Assembly (NCBI RefSeq): GCF_034702125.1
Contig: NC_085876.1
Location: 17,812,014 to 17,876,013 of the forward strand
Length of the DNA: 64,000 bases
Direction: 5' to 3'
Source of the DNA: Engraulis encrasicolus
Taxonomy: Eukaryota; Chordata; Actinopteri; Clupeiformes; Engraulidae
The notes under the pieces: generated by a model
Told to the model about the DNA's origin: nothing
Seen by the model: the letters and a program-made list of their open reading frames with translations, nothing else
Database searches by the model: none
Shown: positions 1 to 12,800 of the stretch, in pieces
Layout: each line of letters starts with the position of its first letter
How positions within the stretch are numbered: position 1 is the stretch's first letter
Position numbers and translations under genes: made by a program

Positions 1-141
1 AAAAAAAAAAATCCACTGTAACTAGTGTTTAAAAATCGGTATGGTGCTCTTAAAATAATTGTTCAAGAAGACGCTTATGCACACCTCTGTAGGTGGGCAG
101 GTGGGTAGGATATTATCCCAGTGGGGTTGTCATTGAAGTGT

Positions 142-262
142 AAAGAAATCCTGCACACTGTCCATTCCACCAACAAACTTAAATACAACATGAAGAAGGT
201 CGGATGACCGAAACAATGTATTAAAGTTTGTTGGTGGAATGGACAGTGTGTGGGATTTCTTT
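142..262. repeat. Inverted repeat with 39-bp arms
   Basis: Arms 142-180 and 224-262 are complementary with about two mismatches. The 43-bp loop holds ATGAAGA, a GGTC..GACC hairpin and GAAAC, an order resembling a decayed hammerhead ribozyme core. Confidence 0.75.
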
Positions 263-1057
263 GCTCTTAAAATAATGAATTCATAGACAAAACCTTAGCA
301 GGTGCGCTGAAAAAATTCCGGCGCGCGCTATGAACACACATTTTCTTCCTCTAGGGCTAAGCCCCCCCTGTCTCTCAAACCTAGTGACGGGCCTGTGTCT
401 TGAAAAGTCAGACTTGTGACTAGATTTAATCACTTAAGGAGAGCTCTAGATGACCTGGTGTGATCAAAAAGATGACTCGCACACCATAAAAGCCTAACAT
501 GACCAGAAAAATTTGCGGGTTCTTTTTTGAAATAATCTCACAATATGAATAAAAACAGAACTGAGTCCTTTTGCTGTCGGTTCACTCTTTGGTCCACTTA
601 AAGAGGACTGAGTTCATTTCACTTGAAGGGCACTGGGTGTGAAAATACCCTGAGTGTCACCTTAAGATTTTTCACCCCCTGCTGTGTTGGATGGAATGCG
701 TTATCTGCATTTTCTTTGAAGGGGATCACTGGCACATTTGGAGCTAAATTCAAAGAAAAAATGTGGAACTTGACGCCAAACTTTCAATTTGGATTCCTCT
801 GCCCCTTGCCCTTTTCTGCTCCCTAAACCGTTATCCAAACCATTTATTAGCCAACATGGCTAATGGGCCGACCAGAGTGGGACGGCTGTATGTATGAGGC
901 TTTTTGCTCTGTGTGTATCTGAGAGAAGCAACCAGCTGATAGCTAAGCTAAGCTAGGTTTCGGGCCACCAGGCGTTGCTGGTTTTGAAAACAAGCAGAAA
1001 AAAAATACTCGACTTGTTTTTAGAAAAATGGGTCGACGTAAACCTTTATTGGCAACG
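263..1057. other. No recognised gene or repeat
   Basis: Unassigned sequence between the hairpin at 142 and the TRIM. I see no exon or repeat that I can name. Confidence 0.4.
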
Positions 1058-1528
1058 TGTAACGGAGGCTAACTAGCACAGAGTTGGCGTGGAACGTTGG
1101 TAAACCTCCCTCCGATAGCCTCATACAGTCTCGTGCCGTTGGGCCGAGAGACTAGTCTCTTGGCCCAGCGGTATCGTACTGTATCTCCCATTGCCGAACC
1201 GTTGTAGTTGACAAGGATGCAGGTTCGATCCCTGAGGGGGGTGAACAGGTGCAAGATGACCTCCGTCACAGTGGTGCCGCTGACCCGGGATGGGAGTGAG
1301 GTTTAAGGGGGAGAGTGTAACGGAGGCTAACTAGCACAGAGTTTGCGTGGAACGTTGGTAAACCTCCCTCCGATAGCCTCATACAGTCTCGTGCCGTTGG
1401 GCCGAGAGACTAGTCTCTTGGCCCAGCGGTATCGTACTATGTCTCCCATTGCCGAACCGTTGTAGTTGACGAGGATGCAGGTTCGATCCCCGAGGGGGGT
1501 GAACAGGTGCAAGATGACCTCCGTCACA
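1058..1528 (+). mobile_element. TRIM: miniature LTR retrotransposon, copy 1
   Basis: Two near-identical 213-bp direct repeats (1058-1270, 1316-1528), each beginning TGTAACGGAGG and ending CCTCCGTCACA, flank a 45-bp internal segment (1271-1315). One base after the left repeat is TGGTGCCG..GACCCGG, resembling a tRNA-His primer binding site. The segment ends in the purine tract AAGGGGGAGAG right before the second repeat. The 4-bp sequence AACG flanks both ends (1054-1057, 1529-1532) as a target duplication. There is no coding capacity; a related protein-coding element would have to supply enzymes. I see about five differences between its LTRs. Confidence 0.85.
1161..1232 (+). promoter_or_regulatory. 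tRNA-like box A / box B inside TRIM LTR
   Basis: TGGCCCAGCGG (1161-1171) fits the RNA polymerase III box A and GGTTCGATCCC (1222-1232) fits box B, 61 bases apart start to start. The same pair is repeated in the second LTR about 258 bp downstream. Spacing is long but within the range seen with long variable arms or introns. Confidence 0.5.
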
Positions 1529-2640
1529 AACGCCTTCTTTCGATGTGACGCAACACAGAAAGGCTTTCGTGATTCGCTCGTTTCTCTGCCTTGTTTACGT
1601 TAATTGGGAAACACCGGGAAATACAGCCAGCCAAGTTGACGCACCGCTATGAGGGCCTTGCATGTGAGTTTAACTTGGGGTGACCGTCCGATGTTCAAAA
1701 GGAGTGAGTAAAACTGTGTTTTATCGGAAGTTGGCCTTTAAAAATATAGAATTTGAGGGTTGCCCAAATATGCAGAACGATTTGTTATTTTTTTGCCTTT
1801 TAATTGTAACTGATCCCCTATTATAATCACTAAAGTGTCAAATTCGGTTTGGTAATGTCAGATCTTGAATAGTAATCTCAGTTTTATGACTTTTGAGAGA
1901 ACCAGGAGGAGACATCTCTCCAGACGGAGTTTGTCTCAGACAAGGGTTATCACTTAGCTTAACTGACCTGCATGATTATTCTTCTTTGGTGCACTTTTAC
2001 TTGAAGATGACAGTGGAATGTGGAGACAGAGAGGGATACAGACGCAGAGGAACTTGTTTTCCAGCCTCTCTCTCTCTCTCCTTTTGCGAAAGTCAATTAT
2101 TGTAAACCTGATCTGATTGTCGTGGTCTTGTTTCTTAACAGTAATATAACGGACAAACCGTTATACAGTATGTCTATGGTTCAAAATGTTTTCTAATGAT
2201 ACTGAAATGATAATGCCATGAAAATGAAGGGTAAACATTTGAAGTTAAATGTCTGCTATGTATTTTCAATCAATTTAATCAGAAACAAAACTAATCGACA
2301 ACTAAAAATACATCTTGCATACAAATCCAGCATGATTTCAGGTCCTTGTACTGGCTCTATACTGTCAATTAAACTCTGTCTAAATTAAATGGTATACATT
2401 TTTGAAGGAAAAAGGCGAATGGTGTTACCTGGGCTTGTCACGGTAGCCAAATAGTAATGTTAACATAATTTTATTGCAAAACACAAGTAGAACATACAAG
2501 GCAGGGCGAATCTATGTTTTCTTCACGTTGTGGACACCAAATTCTGACCCTACCATTCGAGTGTTTCCGCAGATTATTGGTGAGCCTGTGCGAATCGTAG
2601 CCTCAATTCCTTGTTCGTAGCTGACAGGAGTGGCACCCAG

Positions 2641-2939
2641 GGTGCATTCCAATATGTGACCTTGCGTCCTCCACTTGTGCTTGTGGCCTCACGTTTTGCT
2701 GATGCCCTGCCTCCGTGGAGAAAACAAATAAGTTTCCCCGCAGTCAGCCTATCCAAGAAAATGTTTGGGGGACTATTAGTCATTCACCATCCAGTTTGCA
2801 AATGAGAAGATGACTTAAGAATTGAGCTTTTGCAAGATATTGAAATATAAGGCTGCTGCCAGTGATGTCATCATGGCATATTACTTCCTGGTATGAGGCC
2901 ACAAGCACAAGGAGGACGCAAGGTCACATATTGGAACGC
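2641..2939. mobile_element. MITE with about 50-bp TIRs, copy 1
   Basis: Ends GGTGCATTCCAATATGTGAC and its near-inverse, with about 50 bp of terminal inverted repeat. The flanks GCACCCAG (2633-2640) and ACACCCAG (2940-2947) make a 7/8 target duplication, suggesting hAT. A related copy lies at 53452. Confidence 0.75.
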
Positions 2940-3348
2940 ACACCCAGTGTGGTCTCTGCTGCTGTAGCCCATCTGCCTCAAGCAGGATTTCGTGGAGCTT
3001 TTTTTGTGATTATTGCGGTCTAAAATGCCTGATTTCGCATTTTGTTGCAATAATACTGCACTTGGAAGTGAAAATTGAACATAACACCTCCACACCGAAA
3101 AATGACAGTTTTTTCAGTGCATTATCCGGGTACTTATTGCACACTTGATTTTGCTGCGATCAGGACCCAGTGTTGTTGCTAACTAAGTTAGCAACTTACT
3201 TGGTTGCAATGCAATTTCCCATAGGCAACTTACTAAGTTGTTGAGAAACAGGGTCCAGAATTGGAAGTCATAGAGCACACCAAACACAGAGCAGACAGGG
3301 CCATAAGTACGGATATTGGAAGAGGCCATCAGATGGGAGCGAGGCTCT

Positions 3349-3425
3349 CAAGTCAAGTCAAGTCCGCTTTTATTGTCATACAATAAAAATTAAGTCATAC
3401 AAGGAAAATGAAATTACGTTTTCTA
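3349..3425. repeat. Dispersed fish repeat tail
   Basis: AAGTCAAGTCAAGTCC then TTTATTGTCATAC is a motif common at 3' ends of fish retroposons. Only the tail is recognisable. Confidence 0.4.
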
Positions 3426-3783
3426 TCTATACCATGCCAGGACATCGACATATACAGGACTGACATTTTACAAACTGACATAAAGTGCAAGACAGGACAG
3501 GTAACAGTGATGGACTGGTAACATGCCTCTCATGCCTTCCCATCCCCACTGCCTCCCACACCGGAGGTTTGTTGTGAGGTCATAAGTTCGAGCCACAGGT
3601 GCGAACTACACAGATGATCTTTGTTACAGTTAGCTTGAGTAGTTTACTGGCGGCTGTGGAATTGATTTTAGCATTTGAAGACTGAGGAAAGCAAAGACCT
3701 ACAGAGCAACAAACTGCATTATCATGTGATCTCTGAAATCTTGAATGTATGGCTGATTGATTGATTTTTTTTCTCCCTCACAG

Positions 3784-3862
3784 TTACCCTTTGAAAAGGA
3801 GGTTTACTACATTCAGCACTCCATGCTTTACTTGGTACCGATGTATCTCTTCAGGAAAGGGG
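3784..3862 (+). CDS. tmem164: tmem164 internal exon a
   Basis: Acceptor CAG at 3781-3783 follows a T-rich tract; donor GTGAGC begins at 3863. The exon gives 26 codons plus one base ([18 protein letters not shown]). It starts in phase 0 and ends in phase 1, which fits the next exon. Confidence 0.92.
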
Positions 3863-6800
3863 GTGAGCTGAACAACAATTTGCATTTTCTACATGGTTAT
3901 ACTAACATATGTCTGAAATTACACACCCCAACTCCGATGAAGTTGGGACACTTGGTAAATTGTGAATAAAAACAAAATACCATAGTTCAATCCATACATT
4001 AGATCCATACATTAGACATGTCGGTAACATTTCACAATAACCTTCCACTAATTGGTTAACTAATGGTGTAACTTGCATGTTAAACACCACTAAATCTCAT
4101 TTTAAGAACCTCAGAACATCAATTTAGATGTTATAGCCTATATGTCAAAATACCAAATTATTGCATAAACAGCATTTTCAGAAAACTTTGTCAAAAATAA
4201 CGGCGGCTTCTTTTAAACAAACATTTAGAATCCGACGTAGATAGAGGGAGTCGCCGCGTTCTACAGACATACTAAGCACCGCAGAGAATAGGAAAGAATC
4301 TAATAGCCTATTGTAACACCTTTCCAGACCTATAGGCTAAATTTCAACAAATTAAATGGCCTTAAACAGTGGCAGTATCCACCAGATACTGTCTGAACCG
4401 TTTTATTATTTAAAATAATAATAATATTTTTTTGTAGGTTTCCTCCATGTCAATGCGCTGCAGCAGCGCCATGAGGGTGTGCCAGACCTTTATGTGGCAC
4501 TTCATTAGGTTTCAAAATAACATTTTTAACCTAATATAATGTCTGATTGATATAAACTATATTTGTGCATATAGCATATTTAATTTTATATTTTCGATGT
4601 GTTTCCCTCATTGTGGAGATTCTCGGTTGCATCCAGAGTCGTGAGTTGGGTAGGTTAGGTGTAGCCAAAATAACCCCCCTCCTCATCACAGAGCTATCGC
4701 GCACTACCACCACCGACTGTTTTTATTGCCTCAATCCCCTACACTTCGTTTGCACAGTAAGATTGTCATTATTAGGGTATGTCACATTACTTTTTGGAGT
4801 TTATTAAGGCTGCTGTGCTGGTCTATAGGGTAGAAACTTGACTGTGACTTTATGGCGCTTCGCTTTTGTCGAAAAAAAACCCCCCGATAGGCCTATGCTT
4901 CCGAAGCATAACCTACGTGACACTCTGGTTTTGAACTGCTGGAGAGAGTGAACCTCTTTCTCCAGGCCTACTTAGCATATCCACATTTCCATCTTTTTTC
5001 TGAAGTTGAGGACTGCTTCGTGTCTCGTGTCTGTCAGTAGCCTAACCGATTCCGACGTTGTGTCTTTTGCGCATGGAGTGGACAGTGTGCCAAATTGGGT
5101 CGGAGCAATGTTTTTAACTAACCTATATGTAGTAGCCTACACTCACGAGGGATGAACAGGATTTGAAACAGGTTTGATTCTTGCGGCGATTGCTGATAGC
5201 CAGCTGGTCCAGCGGTGGATTGCGTGTCGTTACCCTATAAAACCAGGCGAGACAACATTGCAGACAACATTGCTCTGCGAGAAAGATCATCCCTGTCTTC
5301 CTGGCGATTCATCCCCTTTGTCATCGTCCCTCTTTTCCTGTTAGTAATTTGGACCTGGCATGTTCATCCCCGTAATTTGTAAAAACCGGCAACCAAACGT
5401 GCGCGCAGCACTTTAGAAAGACGCAGGTATCCTCTCTATCAAAGGAACGCTTTCTCCGCGTGTGGTGAGCTAGATTTTCCGTATCCTCATGGATTGGCAA
5501 AACATGTTGGGAGACTTCAAATCGATCTACTTCCCCAAGCATAGCCTACTGAAAATGTCCAGCATGTCCAACGTGTTTTACACATTCAAATAGGCCTAGG
5601 CTACTCCCACTATAGACATCTCCCAAACTCAACGACGAGTGCTGCCAGTGCACATTTCGCCCCTAGCACCACACACGTGGACAGCTCGCAATGCAATAAT
5701 AGGAAGGCTATATAGGTAATATTTGTGCTGGCATTTTTGTTTCAGTTTTGTAACGAGGATTATAGCAGGTGAAGACTTGATTTCTTCTAGCCTACGGGAA
5801 TACTTTTTTAGTTTGGTATAATTACGTACAATGCAAATAACTGTTTTTTGTGACATTCGGACATTTTTGGAGGGAATATAATCGAAAGTCCCGCCGCCTG
5901 GTTTATTGTTTTGTGACGTGCATGTGGATGAGCTTTATTGACGTTTCATGTAGGCTAATAGCCTAGGCCTACTGAGCAGTGAACTGAAATTGAAAATAGG
6001 CTATAGGCTATGTCATTTTTACAACATGGCATTTTTCTCGGGTGCTATGAGTTATTGTTTTGCACCGAGTAGGAAACGTTTGACGCCATGCCACTCACAG
6101 TGACCATATTATTTCTCATCATGTCGGCAAAGGGCCTTCAACCATAGCCTATTGTATAGTTTGGTCTTTTTGTAGTCTGTAAGCCAATCCCCTCGTGAAA
6201 TTGTAGGTTACGTGCCTCACATAAGATAGTGCCGCGGTTTCAGCACCATGGACAGACACATTACGCATGGCCACAGACAGCGTGGAGACCCAGAACAGTT
6301 TCATATTCTAGATAAACCGATAGACCCGCTGATCCGTCTTTTTTAATACACAATGCACAAACGCAGTAATAGACCATTTTCAATAGCCCAAATACAATAT
6401 AACTGTCCACTTTTCCCAGCCTCTCTACTAGGCTACAACCAAAATGGTTGGTAAGCCTACATCCACAAGCGAGAGCTGAGCCAGAACTTCAGTTGGACTC
6501 CCTCTATCTACGTCATAGAGGCTCTGCCAGCGAGGAGAGTAGGGTCTGTCTGCGTCCTGCAAGACAGGGGCGTGTCTCGAGAAGGCGTGTCTCGAGCGTT
6601 CTGAAGGCGTGTCTTGAGCGTCCTTAAAAATGGATTACACCACAGCCCTTTGAAGCCCTTTGGAGCCATTGAAACCCATTCAAAACTTAATTTTTTCGAT
6701 CTGACACAGAATATCTTTAATTAGACCTAAAGACACACCATGGTACTGGGAGAGAACCTCAGCTTTCCATAACTGAAAGCAGTATTTCCCTAGCATCTAC

Positions 6801-9800
6801 CAATCCGAAGGTAGCCCACTTTAAGTGCGGAATTACTTTTCTAAAGATAGCGTTTTGTTTCCTTGGAAACGGACGCGGTTTATGTGTTACGCATACGCTA
6901 TTTGACTCGGTTTTGCACTATTATGGATGCATTTCTAATCTTGACATGTTAATGGACAATCTATGCGAATTTCATAATGTGTTTTTATGTGATATGGGAG
7001 TAAATGTGTTTACATCCCGTCTGGGATTTGTTAAAATAGCTGGCCCGCTAGTTAGCTAGCAAGTGCTAGGTCTCTACACTACATCATGTGTCAAAAGTGG
7101 AAAGATTTGCCGACACTCAAGGCTGTGGATATAATGAACTGGTCTGTGAATGTTTTCAAAAATGTTTTGCTTTGACAAATTGCTGATATTAAACATCCAA
7201 ATCCTGGTGTTTCTTTGTGTATGTTTGGGCCATTGAGACAGATCGATTGTAATATCTATTTACTTGCTAGCTAGCTAACTAGCGGACTAGCTAACAAATC
7301 CCAGACGGGCGTACTGTTAACACATTTTACTCCCATGTTCCATAAAAACGCATTTTGAAACTCGCACAGATTGTTCATTAGAATGTCAAGATTAGAAATG
7401 CATCCATAATAATGCAAATCCGAGTCAAATGACATATCGCTTCATCAGTCTGTCTGGCTTCATCTCCGTTCCGTTTCCAAGGAAACAAAACGCTATCTTT
7501 AGAAAAGTAACCCCGCACTTAAAGTAGGCTACCTTCGGATTGGTAGATGCTAGGAAAATGCCGTTTTCAGTTATGGAAAGCTGAGGTTCTCAGCTCTCAT
7601 CAGCTGAGGTTGTCAGTATCTCATCATTAAATGAAATACCGTTTAACAACTTTATATTCACTGTTTGAATTCGTATGGCGGCGCTAAATCCTGTTTCCTG
7701 CCACTACCGGTAGGCGTGTCTCGAGAGGGCGTGTCTCGAGTGAGGTGGGCGTGTCTTTAGTGGACGCAGGACGCAGCCGGACACTATTGAGCGAGGAGCC
7801 CAAGATTTCAGAAGTCGCCATAAAATGATACATTTTCATAAAAATATTGCAGTTTGGCTTTGTTATAGAGTGTGAATTTCACATATACTGTATGTTTCAA
7901 AACACCTCTCCTGACAACATCCAGTATATATTTAGTTATAAATTTAACCTAAACGTTACCCTTTAACTTATGGTAACGTATTATTATGTCGCCCCGGAAA
8001 TTGGGGAGGGGGGGAGGGGGCATAAGCTCTGCTGCATAGCTGTGATTAATAATCCTGATCGTGATTTTGATCTAAATAATCGTGATTATAATTTTTTCCA
8101 TAGTCGTGTAGCCCTAATATATTTTTGTCATCAGCAAATGTTAAGTAAGTGTTACACAGTTGATTTAATAATGATTTTATCAATGCTTATAATAGTATTA
8201 TAAATGTACAGCAAACCATTAGCTAACCATTAGTTAACCATTTATGTGGAAGGTTATTGTGTGAAGTGTTACTGACTTGTCAACTGATAAAACTAAGCAA
8301 AATTATTATGTTGAGGACATTTGTACTCATTTCAGATTTTATAAATGCAACATGTCTAAAAAAAGATGCATCATGGTCAATAAAATGTATCAAATGTCAA
8401 AAGACTTAATATAAAAGGGAACACTTCACAGTTAATTATGTTAAAGTAAAATGCATTTTTTTTTTGTAATTGTGGCCTTTATTCCTATGTAAACTGTGTC
8501 TGTAAGTTGTTCTAACTGTACTTTGACTGTAACTTGTTTTTGTTGAACATATTTTGATTCCATATTTTTTCCCCCTCAGATTAAATTATTCATTTTTTTT
8601 CTCTGTGCATGCAATAAAAAAGTAACAAAGTGCCCTTTGAAATGACTTCAGTTTTGTGTTTTTTCTGACAGGTGTATATACCCCTGAGCCACTGGGAGAT
8701 ATGTCGTGGGCCCTTCTATCAACTGGCATCCTGTTCCTCTACCATTTTGTCTTCCTGCAAACTCTTGGCATGGTATGATGCTTTTTCTTTTTTAAAAGTT
8801 TATTTTTTGTGTAAGGCAGTGGTGCTCAAACTGTGGTACGCGTACCACTTGTGGTACTTGGGACATCTCTGGTGGTACTTGGAAGATTCATTTGTTGTGC
8901 ATTGATTTGAAGGCTGATCAAGTTGTTGCAGTCAAAAATGTGTCTTTGGTCTCACATTTGGTAATATTGAACTATGTGAATCTGAAAACATAATGCAGAA
9001 CAATACTAGGCAAGCAAGAAATTTAAAAACAAACTTGCACTGAATGTGACTGTAGGTGTTGATGCTGTTATGAACCTCTCCTGTGTATTGACTGGCAAAA
9101 GTGAATATGGAAGGCCTTTGTTCCTCTCCTGTGTATTGACTGGCAAAAGTGAATATGGAAGGCCTTTGTTGCGATATTCTAATGTTGGTTGTCAAGGTGG
9201 TATTCGGAGAGCTCAATATTTTCTTGGGTGGTACTTCGCTCAAAAAGTTTGAGAACCACTGGTGTAAGGGATGACGTTAGGTGAGAAGATCCCCGTCATG
9301 GAATAGCTTTAGAGAGATCAAGACCTGCATCTCTCTGTCGGTTGCTATTCCCCGTCAGGGACCTTCTCGCCAAACCTTATCTCGATTTTTACCTGGCTAC
9401 CCTTACATTATTCAGAATGAATTACAGAAAGAATTATATCAGAATGATGACAATGTATTGATTTAATGAAAAGTGTAATCACTGGGGAATTAATATGACT
9501 TCCATCATGACACAAAATGGAGCTTTGACTTCCACACTTGGTTTGCCATTCCAGAACACTGCCCAAAATTGTGTTGCCTTGCGTAGTGTATCCCGAGTGT
9601 ATCCCGACTCTCGCCAGATGAATTTGTTCCACTTTGCTCCACGAACAGCTGGAGCCACGCCATGTTCGTATACTCAGCGTTGGGCAGTAATGCATTACAA
9701 AAGTAATTAATTACTGTAATGCATTACTTTTTGCTGTAATGCAGTAATGCAAGACATTGCAGGGCAAAAATCTGTAATATTTACTTAGTTACAATGCTAA

Positions 9801-12800
9801 ATAAAGTTACAATGCATTACAATGACCTGGATTTTAGTGGTATTCAGTGTGGTGGGTCAGAAAGAAGGTATTCCTGAACCTGGTAGTTTTTAGTCTGCAT
9901 GCTGCCAAAAACACCTCTTGTATGGGAGGTGAAAAAGTCATGACTCATGAGCTTGATTTGCACGGCAATAAATTGGCAGATCCATATTTAGGCCTACAGT
10001 TCTTTTGGCGAAAGTAACTAAAGTAATGCAAAAGTAGTGTAATCCCTTACATTTTAAATGTAGCAATATTGTAGTGTAAGGGATTATTTTGAAAAGACAG
10101 TAACATGTAATCAGTAATGCATTACAGCTTTTGAGTAACTTGCCCAACACTGTGTATGTCTGCGAAGGCATGGTTTTATCAAAAAGTCCTTTGTGAAAAT
10201 GGATACAAGTATGAGTACATTAATGTGTGTACTTGCCGATACCGAGTACCGATACCGATACCTTTTACCACCAACATACAAGGAAAATAAATGCATGGCC
10301 TTGTTTTTTTCCACCTGTGATATTTTTTACTGTCCATTTCCATGTAGATTTAAATGTTAGTAAATGTATGAGGTGGCACTTTTTTCCATGCTGCTTTGCA
10401 GTCCACAGAACGTGACGAGATATTGTATTGTTTCGTGTAATAGCAGTATCGTGCCTGGTATCGGTTAGTGTTTTGACGAGTACGAGTATAATTAAGCAAT
10501 ATGACCCGAGTGGGAGGGATGATGTGCACTGACATCCTCCCTGGTGTGGTTCGGCCATAGGCACGAAGCCGAAGGCTGCAGGGAGGATGTCAGTGCACAT
10601 CATCCCGACCACGAGGTACCAGTACCAGTATCGGTATCGGTGCATCCCTAGTGAGCTCATAAAGGGAATTCACAAGTCTGCTATTAAATTTAGAAATATC
10701 AGATGTGCAAGTTTTGGGGAGCTGAAATAAATGATAGAAGTCCGCAACACTGTTAATGCTCCCAGTGATTTATTTGCCGGGAGCATTAACAGTGTTGCGG
10801 ACAGGGCCGGTTTTAAGCATAGGCCGGCTAGGCGGTCGCCTAGAGCGCAATCTGAAGAAGGAGCACCGAAATGGCGCTCTCCGATGCGTAATTTTGCGAT
10901 ATGGAGGTTTTTTTATGAAGTCGCAATCAACAAAGCCTGGCGAAAGCGCTCCTCACGACAAAACGCCCCTCAGCCAATAGTAATATCGCTTTCAACTGTC
11001 TCTGGGAAGCAGAGGCGATTCCTCTTTGAGTACAAGGGAGGCGCCGCCTCCTGTACAAAATCACGGAGAATAGTATGTAAACAAATGCTTTACACGACTT
11101 AATAACATTGCTATTTCAGACCCAGCTCCATAGATGCATGTGCTCAACTTAGAGATTAAACCAAATTGTAATAAGATCCAGAGGCTCGCTCGAGTTTTTT
11201 TCCGCTCATGACAACGCGAGCGAGTCGAGTCTCAATGGGCTTCAATGGCATGTGGGACTGTACTCTTTTTCAATGGCAAAATGCTAAACGGTCATTGGCT
11301 ATTGCCGTGAAATTTTTTTAATTTTGAGACTGAGCCTCACTGGGAGTGAATGGAGAAGAGAGAGGAGGGGGGAGGGACCGGAGACTGGAGCTCCGACTTG
11401 TGATTGGGTGAACCCCGTGTCAGTAGGCTACAGTAGTTGATTTCATTTCGAAATGCGGATATGTTATTAATTTGACTGAGAAGTTTCGTCGTGGTAACCA
11501 GTGGGGAAGCTATTCATTGTGGTGTACTCCAGTTTTGTGTACATATTCTTGTAAACCTAGTGTTGCGAATAAAGTCTTAATAGTGGCACGTCCTTATCCT
11601 TTTTAATCTCCCAATTCAAAAGTTGAGGTTGCCTATACTTTTCGTTAGGGCTAGCTTGCAAGAAAGAGAGCTATGCAAAATGCCAAGCATTGTGGATTAA
11701 ATTCTGGCGAATTCCAGTCGTCCTTATGAGGAGAAAATGAATATCAAGGAGCAGAGCAGAGCACTGCCTAATATTGAAGGTAGGGAAGAACAACCGTTTC
11801 TTTTGAGCTTTCGTGGTGTCTGATCAACTGGTTAACTGCCAAGTCCCGTGAGTGGCGAGTCCTTGTTTCCTACTGTGTTGGCAATGTCTGGTAAATAATT
11901 AAAGATTTTGCGACCTCTAGTGGTAAGTTAAGCCGTGCACCCAGTAATGAACAAAGACAACGAAGGCAAACTCAATCACATCATTATGTGGCGGAGTTAG
12001 GCCTAATGAATAAGCTAATAATAATAATAAAAACATTTCCCTATGAATAGGCTACAAGGGGGATAATGATTAATGATTAACAAATATGTTTCAACAAGAG
12101 TCCTTTAGTGTGTGAGGCCATATGTGGCTCAGGACCAATGTAAGATGTGTGTCAAAATTGACCCCCTTTTTTTTTGCGTTCTGGACATATTGTAATTGAA
12201 CAGCCTCCCCTGTTTGACAGACTACCAGCCGCCACTGCTGGGAAGTCTGTGAACCAATAAACAGACAGTCCTGAGAAAGGGGGCGGGATGAGTGACAGCC
12301 TGCGATCTGTTTTGAATTTGGGGACTCACTCGAGAGACAGAGGGAAGCGCAGACAGAGCAGTGCTGCTCTGCTTGTTGGAGAATTGTTATGTTCTCATTA
12401 AACCAGTCATTGCATGATGCAGGAGTGCAGAGGTTGTTTTGGAACTATGTGATTTAATCAGCAACCGTTTGTGATTATGGAAAGCCTAATAGTTATGAGG
12501 CTACTGTTTGGAATTAGAGGGAAAAAGAGCTTTGTTTTTGATCTGAGAAATCGCTAGTTAGCATGCTAACATTAGCCAAGTATGCCAAGCAATGAAATCC
12601 AAGCAAGTAAGACTGGTGCAATGTTTAAAACAATTTTAGCTGCCATATGTCCTTCCATCCACTTGAATGAATTACCTGCTTGTTGTAATCTTAAAAAAAA
12701 AACATTGTTTCCAGACCAGAATGACATACATGAATCATGTAACACAGAACCATGCACAGCATGTTATCATGCTGAGTGATGTAGTATTGCAGACAAGTGA

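Noticed and set aside
10731..11102. A 123-aa open frame as a hAT transposase
   Set aside because: It crosses the hairpin and the hAT left end, and has no transposase motif.
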